NCBI GenBank assembly: GCA_016702305.1
Contig: JADJEH010000009.1
Coordinates: forward strand, 186,001 to 250,000
Length of the DNA stretch: 64,000 nucleotides
Reading direction: 5' to 3'
DNA from: a bacterium
GTDB taxonomy: Bacteria > Electryoneota > RPQS01
The translations under genes were made by a program, and so were the position numbers. Below the pieces are notes generated by a model. That model did not search any database. It was given only the letters and a program-made list of their open reading frames with translations, and was not told the DNA's origin. Shown here piece after piece: positions 58,301 to 64,000 of this stretch. How positions within the stretch are numbered: the stretch's first letter is position 1; the number at the start of each line of letters is the position of its first letter.

Positions 58301-58957
58301 GATCCGCTGTGGCCGCCGGATGCCGACGGAACGCGCTCGGATATCGGATATTCCGCGGGTGTGCGGCCCTATGTGGTACCGACGCCGTTTAACGTGACGG
58401 CGCCTGAGCGGGGAGCGCATTTTGTCACGGATGATTCCATCCGGTTTGCGTGGAACGAATCTCGCGACGGCGATCCGGGCGACACGGTGAGCTACCGTTT
58501 GCATTTGACGGGTGAAGTGGATTCGGTGATTGCGACGGGCGGTGCTCGCTCTGTTGTTCTGACGCTTGACCGAGGCCAATACGAATGGTGGGTCGAGGCG
58601 CAGTCGCTGCGGCCGGAGACGGCGCAAGTTAGTTATGAGCGGCGCGGCTTGACGGTGGCGGATGCGGCACTTGGTGCGGGCGACGCGGAGCTGCCGGGTG
58701 AATTTGCGGTGACCATGGCCGGACCGAATCCGTTTAACAGCATGACGCGGCTTGACGTGGCCCTACCCCACCCTGCGCATGTGACACTTTTGATTTATGA
58801 TGTGCTGGGGCGCACGGTCCAGACGATCGAGCGTGACTATACGGCGGGAGTGCATGGGCTGTCGCTTTCCGCACAGCAGCTCAGCACGGGATTTTACTGG
58901 GCGGAAGTGCGCGCGGGCGAGCAGATGCGGCGCGTAAAGCTTGCGGTGATACGCTGA
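55334..58957 (+). CDS. Pmp-like beta-helix protein with T9SS sorting domain
   Basis: 1207 residues, ATG at 55334, 28 bases before the stop of the upstream gene, signal peptide about residues 1-29. Residues 100-470 and 600-920 are a right-handed beta-helix of repeats with the GGA(I/V/L) and FxxN motifs of chlamydial polymorphic membrane proteins, for example GGAILSRSN then CEFYGNKAITHGGALAM, and CAFTDNIAGGGGAVSM. Such helices are surface adhesin or autotransporter passengers in Chlamydia. The protein ends in a T9SS-type domain (GPNPFNSMTRL to VKLAVIR), so here the export route is T9SS rather than autotransporter. It is followed after 10 bases by the symporter gene. Confidence 0.9.
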   Translation: MRPGGVAQVIGFVAVFWLAIGAQVAVVRADALFVRGAVSGEWSAPTDTVIIDSFAWVPAAETLRIAPGMVVAFSGRFSLLVTGTLLAEGTATDSIYVQRTPLHDPLGHLGVRFRQTQTVSRLAHVVIEDGFANLGGDERFGGALEVYFAEIVLDSCWLRENRARIDGGAIYGREAATLTIRDCIFSGDSTRFGAGGAILSRSNGTLRLERCEFYGNKAITHGGALAMESGVQVELTDCRFHNNRALQRGGAVQLRGTPGTGFARGCVFDQNAADIGGALYLENTRATLEACSLRWSGARLGGAVALRGLNNQATLRRLTIHDNLASAEGGALHIADNARCTVENSVIMRNDALQGGGVYVAAGTIATLRYLTTTDNHATDGREFYFGGGGLLTSSIVSGLESLIHLAPGASPQLFRSNIYASVGDELTGFVVPWLLDMTRVNVALVPCDTFRNISADPQFADAALDDYRLLDGSPCLFGADTSGAVRFDYSGDSRPQPSGSWPDMGAFESAAALPSGEYCGFQSGVWYPGDYVIGCTLRVAEVDTLLIMAGTRVMFAPGASLHVDGTLLALGTDLDSIVFDRYFELPGSTWNGIVLGATSRTRFEYTAVRRVIGVPAIELRGTSVELRHCSITDNDNRHGDGGGLYAPGAAHALLQSCAFTDNIAGGGGAVSMTLGSLTTESSLFRGNEAALDVFGDQAHGGAIAAQSITVRDSRFADCRGFLGGAVAADSAVIYDSEFEGCWAARGGALAVRRQLNLDNVTFRGNEARLDGGALALAAITVDHSSQYFANHAAQGGAISLSDSAAYVGDSVVWRGNIAEQGGAVYARTAATSEVVASELHGNLAELGGALYCDRGVTQFTLCLFDSNTADAGGAVYLDNGLLRLQRSTCVNQQSAAAGSVAHARLGSTLIMNSTILADNGADPLNVVEHTDYQHILCDVPTYFGAATRTNFNGDTCDAAFNLIADPEFVDAGARDYRLTTASPAIQAGDPLWPPDADGTRSDIGYSAGVRPYVVPTPFNVTAPERGAHFVTDDSIRFAWNESRDGDPGDTVSYRLHLTGEVDSVIATGGARSVVLTLDRGQYEWWVEAQSLRPETAQVSYERRGLTVADAALGAGDAELPGEFAVTMAGPNPFNSMTRLDVALPHPAHVTLLIYDVLGRTVQTIERDYTAGVHGLSLSAQQLSTGFYWAEVRAGEQMRRVKLAVIR

Positions 58958-58967
58958 AACGAGGACT

Positions 58968-60272
58968 ATGAAACAGCCGACTCCTCTGCATACCAAGATT
59001 CTGGTCGGTCTCGTCGCGGGTCTGGTGTGCGGGCTCACGGCCAATTTTCTGTGGGCGGGTGCGCCGCTGCTCGACGGGGTGATCCGGTACGGTTTGGCGC
59101 CGTTGGGGCAGGTCTTTCTGCGCCTGATTTTCATGACGGTGATCCCGTTGATCTTTTGTGCGCTGGCGCTGGGCGTGGCGGAATTGGGCGATGCCAAGTC
59201 GTTGGGGCGCATCGGACTGCGGACATTCGCCTTCACGCTGGTGGCGACGTCCATTTCGGTGTTGCTGGGTATTACAGCGACGAATTGGATTAAGCCCGGC
59301 GCGGGACTTGATCCGGAGGCGCGTGCATCGCTCATGCAGACGATGACGGGCAAGACGGTGACGACGGCCGTTGAGAACGCGGGCAAGAGCAAGGATTGGG
59401 TGCAGACGCTGCTGGATATTATCCCCAAGAATCCATTTGCCGATGCGGCGCTGGCCTTTGAAGAGGGTTATCGCGGCGGTGGAATCATGGCGCTGATGTT
59501 TTTTGCGCTGTTCGTCGGCGTGGCCCTGGCATTGGGACGCAATGACCGCACGCAGAAGTTTGAAGAATGGCTGGCGGGGCTATACGACGTCGTGATGAAA
59601 ATGATCGGCATGGGGATGAAACTCGCGCCGTACGGCGTGGCGGCGCTGGTATTCAGCGTGACCGCGAAGCTGGGCGTGGACGTCGCCTTTGTGTTGGGGA
59701 AATTCGTACTGGTGGTGCTGGGTGTGCTGGCGCTGCAATTTTTCGGGGTTTACGGATTCATCTTGCGTTTCGTGGTGGGTGTTAATCCGTGGAAGTTTTT
59801 CCACCGCATTCGCGATGTGATATTGACGGCGTTTTCGACAAGTTCGTCAAACGTGACGCTGCCGACGTCGCTGGCCGCAGCGGAAACGGAATTGAAGCTG
59901 CCGCCGAAAATATCCCGGTTTGTGTTGACGCTCGGCGCGACGGCGAATCAGAACGGCACGGCGCTTTATGAAGGTATCGTGGTGCTATTCCTCGCGCAAT
60001 TTTTCGGTGTGGAGCTGTCCATAGGCCAGCAGGCGATGGTGGTTTTCGCTGCGGTCGTTGCGGGCATTGGGACGGCGGGCGTGCCGGGCGGATCGCTACC
60101 GGTGATTGTGCTGATCTTGCAGTCGGTAGGCGTGCCGGGTGAAGGCATCGGCATCATCGTCGGCGTGGACCGCATTCTCGACATGTCGCGGACAGTGGTG
60201 AACGTGACGGGGGACATTACCTGTGCCGCATATGTTGCCAAGGCGGAAGGCGCCTGGAACGAGGAGATTTAG
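58968..60272 (+). CDS. Dicarboxylate/amino acid:cation symporter (DAACS family)
   Basis: 434 residues, ATG at 58968 with ACGAGG upstream. Hydrophobic with eight or so membrane segments and the re-entrant loop motifs TAFSTSSSNVTLPT (serine-rich loop), GATANQNGTALYEG (NMDGT-like) and VDRILDMSRTVVNVTGD. This is the GltP/GltT/DctA family that imports glutamate, aspartate or C4-dicarboxylates with Na+ or H+. NQNGT replaces the common NMDGT, as in some family branches. Located in the inner membrane. The spacing makes co-transcription with the beta-helix gene likely. Confidence 0.95.
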   Translation: MKQPTPLHTKILVGLVAGLVCGLTANFLWAGAPLLDGVIRYGLAPLGQVFLRLIFMTVIPLIFCALALGVAELGDAKSLGRIGLRTFAFTLVATSISVLLGITATNWIKPGAGLDPEARASLMQTMTGKTVTTAVENAGKSKDWVQTLLDIIPKNPFADAALAFEEGYRGGGIMALMFFALFVGVALALGRNDRTQKFEEWLAGLYDVVMKMIGMGMKLAPYGVAALVFSVTAKLGVDVAFVLGKFVLVVLGVLALQFFGVYGFILRFVVGVNPWKFFHRIRDVILTAFSTSSSNVTLPTSLAAAETELKLPPKISRFVLTLGATANQNGTALYEGIVVLFLAQFFGVELSIGQQAMVVFAAVVAGIGTAGVPGGSLPVIVLILQSVGVPGEGIGIIVGVDRILDMSRTVVNVTGDITCAAYVAKAEGAWNEEI

Positions 60273-60298
60273 TTCACCCCGAAATAGGTGGGCTTAGT

Positions 60299-60322
60299 GA
60301 GGCGGTCGAAGTCGACCGCCTC
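60299..60322 (+). terminator. Rho-independent terminator
   Basis: A 10-bp stem GAGGCGGTCG/CGACCGCCTC, loop AAGT, followed by TTCTTTT. It ends the plus-strand unit 54390-60272. Confidence 0.88.
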
Positions 60323-60490
60323 TTCTTTTGACCGGCGGTCAGTTTTCAATTCTGCAAGTGCAACAAAACTCAACAGTTCTATTTGATATGGTTGATTTTG
60401 ATAGCTTTGTCAAGATATCTGCAGCCCTTGACAGTCCTGATTCTGAGGTCTATCTTATTTTCACAAAGTTCACAAAGTGGGGAGATTGCC

Positions 60491-63400
60491 ATGAGAATCG
60501 GATATGTTTTTGTGCTTATGTTGATGCTGTTCGGCGGGCTGGCCGTCGCGAGAGCAGATCAGGGGAGTGAAAATCAGCAGGCACATTTCAAGGCCCTCAG
60601 CGAAGAATTGGCGGGTACTTCCGATCCGGTCCGCCGGAACGAATTGAAGTTGCGGCTTGGCTCACTGTTGCCCACAGGCGAACGCCCTGTCGGGCCGGAT
60701 CATTTGGATCAAGGTGGTGAAGGATGGTGGGACGCGACGGTTCTTCCGGGGGACCCGGCAGTGACGGTCAGCGGGACAACGGTTGGCTGGGGTAACGACT
60801 TCAGCGTTGCCGACGCGGAATTCCCGCCGAATCCCTGTTGGGAGGGCTATTTCGATCAGTTTCAAAGCTGCGCGGGACCTGATGTCGCCTATCGTTACAC
60901 TGTACCGACCGACGGGCAGTATCGCATGAACTTGTGTAACGGCCCGCACTATGATTCTGGATTGCTGGTTTACAGCTTCACGGGCGGACCGCCGAATAAC
61001 TTTACCGACCTGATTTGCGGTAACGACGACTATTGCACTTTGACTTCACAGTTGACGACACCGTTGTTGTTTGCCGGGCAGGAGTTGTTAGTTGTTGTTG
61101 ATGGTTGGGGGGCCTCCGCAGGACCGTATCTGTTAGAGATCTCGCTTACGAATTTGACCCCGCCTCCGAACGACCTCTGTTTCGGGGCACAGTTTATCGA
61201 ACCGTTTACGGCGGTAACGGGCACGACGATTGACGCAAGTCTCGACGATGTCGTCTCGTGCGGAACGAGTGTCAACACTCCCGGTGTTTGGTACGCAACG
61301 ATTGGTTCGGGAAACACGATGACCGCCAGCACCTGTTTGGGCAGCGACTACGACACAAAGATCAGTGTCTATACGGGCGACTGCACGAATCCGATTTGCG
61401 TCGGCGGCAACGATGATGCTTGTGGATTAGGCAGCTCTGTGGCATGGTGTTCAGTTGCGGGCCAGGTTTACCATATTCTGGTCCATGGATTCGGCGGGCA
61501 GACGGGGAATTTCACGCTTGACTTGCAGGACAACGGCGTGGCCTGCACACCGACGCTCAAAGACGTCTATGAAGTCTACCAGAACTACCCGGCGCTGGTC
61601 GGTCAGACGATCACAATTGAGGGTGTGATCACGGATCCCGAGCAATCCCTGCTTGTGCATTCGAGTGCCGATTACTGGCTGAATCAGGCGCTTAGACCTT
61701 ACAGCGCGATCAAGATCGTAGGTCCATCGTCGTGGGGCTATGTCCCGCCATTTTTGTGGGGTGAATATGGGATCGTCACCGGTGTGCTGCAGATAGATCC
61801 GGCACCTGAGAATCCGCTGGTGTTTCTGACACTGGAGATCAATGCGCCCGTACAAGCCGCGCCCGTACGCCCAAGTTTGCCGCAAGCTCAGGCCAATTGG
61901 CGACCCGCGAACTGGACACCGGACACCACGAATTGCGACAGTTGTCTGTTTGGTGTGCTAATTTCAGGCGGCATCGATTCTGCCAATAACCGCGCGGACT
62001 ATTGGGAAGATTTGATCGACTATTACTGCTACAAGGCTTCGAGTGGCTACTGCCCGCGCAACATCAGGGTCTTCTATTTCAAAGGCGATGCTCGGGACAA
62101 CCGATTGCCGGCATCGGCGATCCAGGCGGCAACGCTGGCCAATGTTCAGGCGGCAATCAATGCCATCAGCTCCAAGGTGAAGGCCTGCAAAGCGGCGGGC
62201 AAGTCGCCCAAAGTCGAGGTGATGACCACCAACCACGGCGAAGAGTTTGCCGGCGCAAATCTGCTTGGATCGGATATTCTGTACGCGACGGATTTCACAG
62301 CGATGATTCAGACGTTGATTGATTCGGGCGCAGCGGAAATTGAAGTGGAAATGGGGCAGTGTTACGGTGGAGAAATGGTCGAGGACCTTGAAAATGGGCT
62401 GGTTAAACGCGGCGCAAAAGTCACGGCGGCATCCGCGGCGCCGAATGATGCGCCTTCGTGGAGCAAGGCGGGTCCCGGCGGGTGGAATCGCTGGCTTAAT
62501 CCGCTTGTGTGCGCACGAGTCAACGGCGCGTCGTTGCCTGAAGCGATTCGGCAGGCGAATGTTTCCTACGAAGATATGCTGGTTCGGATGCGTGACTATT
62601 TTGTGGCGATGGCGGCCTATTTCGACAGTCTGCGAACGCACGCGGATTCGCTGCGTGCGGACACGATGCGCACCTACGGTGGTTGGGCCGGGGATGGCAT
62701 CGGGGGCGAAACGACATGGTATAACTTCTCGTTGCGTAAACGCTGTCAGGGTGACACGATTGCCGTCATGCCCGGCGGCAGGTTGGAGTTTACATTCGAA
62801 GGCCCAGCGACGGCTTGCGGCAATTGCGAGATCAAATGTAAGAATACCGCCGGGCAATGGGTGAGCTATCGCAATTGGAACTGGAACGTGCCTGGCTCGA
62901 AGGCGCATCAAGCTGGAAACGACGTCCGGACCTTGGATGCCGGTGCCGGTCATACGGGGTTGTATGTCATTCACAGCCGCAGTGACTCGTTTAACGTCGC
63001 CGTAAAAGCAGTCAGTCCCCCGCTTCCGCCATTATTGACCACGGACCCCTCAAATCCGGAGACCTTTGCGGGCTTCTCGGTCGGTTGGACATCGGGTAAT
63101 GCTGATGAGTTCGGGGATATTGTGGCATTTTCCCACATGATTCCCGATGTGGACGACGATGGCTTCAATATGAGCACTTCGCCGCGCTGGCTGGGAAGTG
63201 GGGGCGTGGAGGAGCTTTCGATGATGTTTGACATTCCGGTGCAGAACTATTGGTGGACCAACATGAACCTGTATTTCAATGTGCTGCTCAGTTTTCCGGG
63301 CGGCGTGTTGGATTACGATTGTCCTGAATGTTCGGTGCCGAGCGGTCAGTTTACGCTGAGCGGCGGACAGGAAGAATTTATCATGAACGTTGGCGCGGTT

Positions 63401-63718
63401 CTGGGCACGGGACAAAAGGTGCTGACGTTACGCTCGGCGAGTCCGATTCTGTTGGATTGCTGGGGTTTGGAATCCGCACATTCGACGGGAATTCCGCCGG
63501 CCGTCACGGATTTGACGGTCTTGCGGGTTGGCAACGACGTCCGGCTGTTCTGGAACGATGTGCCGGTAGCGCTGAGTTACCTTGTGCAGAGTGCGCCGGG
63601 CGTGAACGGACCGTGGAGCGATCTGGGGATGGTGAATATGCCGGGCTTCGTACACGCGAATCAAGTGAATCAGGTCACGACTCAGGTGTATTACCAAGTG
63701 ATTGCTGTTGGTCCGTAG
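60491..63718 (+). CDS. Secreted protein with PPC-like domains and a legumain/caspase-like (clan CD) peptidase domain
   Basis: 1075 residues from the ATG at 60491 with GGGGAG upstream; a frame open 36 codons earlier is not supported. Signal peptide residues 1-22. Two Cys-rich PPC-like domains lie about 70-225 and 230-355. A beta domain follows, then a clan CD domain (about 490-690): LISGGIDSANN, a DYWEDLIDYY helix, TTNHGEE (His582) and EMGQCYGGEM (Cys624). The His-Cys spacing of 42 is close to that of human legumain (His148-Cys189). Unlike its neighbours it lacks a T9SS sorting domain, ending YYQVIAVGP. Peptidase activity is inferred from motifs and not proven. Confidence 0.82.
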   Translation: MRIGYVFVLMLMLFGGLAVARADQGSENQQAHFKALSEELAGTSDPVRRNELKLRLGSLLPTGERPVGPDHLDQGGEGWWDATVLPGDPAVTVSGTTVGWGNDFSVADAEFPPNPCWEGYFDQFQSCAGPDVAYRYTVPTDGQYRMNLCNGPHYDSGLLVYSFTGGPPNNFTDLICGNDDYCTLTSQLTTPLLFAGQELLVVVDGWGASAGPYLLEISLTNLTPPPNDLCFGAQFIEPFTAVTGTTIDASLDDVVSCGTSVNTPGVWYATIGSGNTMTASTCLGSDYDTKISVYTGDCTNPICVGGNDDACGLGSSVAWCSVAGQVYHILVHGFGGQTGNFTLDLQDNGVACTPTLKDVYEVYQNYPALVGQTITIEGVITDPEQSLLVHSSADYWLNQALRPYSAIKIVGPSSWGYVPPFLWGEYGIVTGVLQIDPAPENPLVFLTLEINAPVQAAPVRPSLPQAQANWRPANWTPDTTNCDSCLFGVLISGGIDSANNRADYWEDLIDYYCYKASSGYCPRNIRVFYFKGDARDNRLPASAIQAATLANVQAAINAISSKVKACKAAGKSPKVEVMTTNHGEEFAGANLLGSDILYATDFTAMIQTLIDSGAAEIEVEMGQCYGGEMVEDLENGLVKRGAKVTAASAAPNDAPSWSKAGPGGWNRWLNPLVCARVNGASLPEAIRQANVSYEDMLVRMRDYFVAMAAYFDSLRTHADSLRADTMRTYGGWAGDGIGGETTWYNFSLRKRCQGDTIAVMPGGRLEFTFEGPATACGNCEIKCKNTAGQWVSYRNWNWNVPGSKAHQAGNDVRTLDAGAGHTGLYVIHSRSDSFNVAVKAVSPPLPPLLTTDPSNPETFAGFSVGWTSGNADEFGDIVAFSHMIPDVDDDGFNMSTSPRWLGSGGVEELSMMFDIPVQNYWWTNMNLYFNVLLSFPGGVLDYDCPECSVPSGQFTLSGGQEEFIMNVGAVLGTGQKVLTLRSASPILLDCWGLESAHSTGIPPAVTDLTVLRVGNDVRLFWNDVPVALSYLVQSAPGVNGPWSDLGMVNMPGFVHANQVNQVTTQVYYQVIAVGP

Positions 63719-63739
63719 CAAAGGGCGAAGACCCCTTAG

Positions 63740-63769
63740 GGCGGGCGAATCCGTGAGGGTTTGCCCGCC
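63740..63769 (+). terminator. Rho-independent terminator
   Basis: A 13-bp stem starting GGCGGGC (two G-U pairs), loop GTGA, followed by TTTGTTTTT. It ends the peptidase gene. Confidence 0.88.
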
Positions 63770-63966
63770 TTTGTTTTTGTGCGGCAACGTCTGCGCCTCG
63801 CTGGGGGGCAGGATTTTGGATTTAAATAATTATATACAATGGAGTAAGGTGCGGCTTGTTGGGTTGACTCTGCGGGGCGATTTTCGTAGTTTGTAATGCT
63901 ATAGGTTTATTGGCCATTTGCGGGCGGCGGCGTCGCCTCCCTCAGTCATAGATCAGGAGTAACAAC

Positions 63967-64000
63967 GTGGCAAAAGCACCGGCAGACAAGAAGAAAGCCG
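63967..64000 (+). CDS. Start of a gene, partial (product unknown)
   Basis: A GTG at 63967 with AGGAG about 8 bases upstream opens a frame reading MAKAPADKKKA before the window ends. A TTGACT at 63864 could be part of its promoter. The basic, Ala-rich start fits several small basic proteins, but nothing can be named from 11 codons. Confidence 0.5.
   Translation, partial: MAKAPADKKKA

Noticed and set aside
55334..58957. Autotransporter
   Set aside because: Despite Pmp-like repeats there is no C-terminal translocator barrel; the end is a T9SS sorting domain.
1..64000. CRISPR arrays, tRNA or rRNA genes, IS elements, integrase or phage genes
   Set aside because: Scanned by eye on both strands; no direct-repeat/spacer series, cloverleaf or transposase-like protein was found. 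Short tRNA-like elements could still be missed without a tool.

Overview
The window is about 57-58% G+C bacterial chromosome and reads as a member of the FCB superphylum, probably an uncultured candidate lineage related to Ignavibacteria, Zixibacteria, KSB1 or Electryoneota; the sequence alone does not decide which. The main reason is that ten predicted secreted proteins end in the PNPFN-type C-terminal sorting domain used by the type IX secretion system (T9SS). Lipoproteins, a DUF3078 barrel and ZU5-like proteins fit the same group. No T9SS machinery, rRNA, tRNA, CRISPR array, IS element or phage module was seen.

Layout. 1-1 kb: the N-terminal half of a Ser/Thr kinase running off the left edge. 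1.1-2.5 kb: two ZU5-like paralogues, one a short remnant. 2.8-5.4 kb: a thioredoxin-fold protein read through an in-frame TGA (very likely selenocysteine), then mscL and a DUF3078 barrel. 5.5-6.4 kb: two lipoproteins, one Bor-like. 6.6-13.3 kb: four minus-strand T9SS-exported proteins. 13.6-16.2 kb: a membrane SpoIIE/PP2C phosphatase. 16.3-24.9 kb: a chemotaxis island of four methyl-accepting proteins, three with a haem-binding CxxCH DUF3365 sensor, plus CheW. 25.2-33.05 kb: a long minus-strand run with a nitrilase-family hydrolase, a lipoprotein, two paralogous outer-membrane proteins and the arsenosugar-type set (two glycosyltransferases, ArsS, DUF547). Diverging from it are a TVP38/TMEM64 protein and a mercuric-reductase-like flavoenzyme. 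35.4-37.3 kb: a hybrid sensor kinase. 37.7-42.7 kb: a T9SS lamin-tail protein, an OlsF-like double acyltransferase and a lipoprotein. 42.8-44.4 kb: a split PaaH-type hydroxyacyl-CoA dehydrogenase. 44.5-54.2 kb: a tightly packed minus-strand operon of three paralogous T9SS propeller proteins, a lipoprotein, a TPR-TlpA protein, an AlkD-like protein and an ankyrin protein. 54.4-63.7 kb: plus-strand T9SS proteins including a Pmp-like beta-helix, a dicarboxylate symporter and a secreted legumain-like cysteine peptidase. A gene start lies at the right edge.

The most notable item is the probable selenoprotein at 2824-3924. An in-frame TGA replaces the first Cys of a WCxxC thioredoxin motif and is followed at the correct distance by a hairpin with the GGUC loop and bulged U of bacterial SECIS elements. 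Other leads are a T9SS-exported thioester-domain candidate (8589-10199), the legumain-like peptidase (60491-63718), a shared acidic-Phe C-terminal peptide on the haem receptors, a possible switching leader before one receptor, and a dispersed family of near-identical terminator hairpins.
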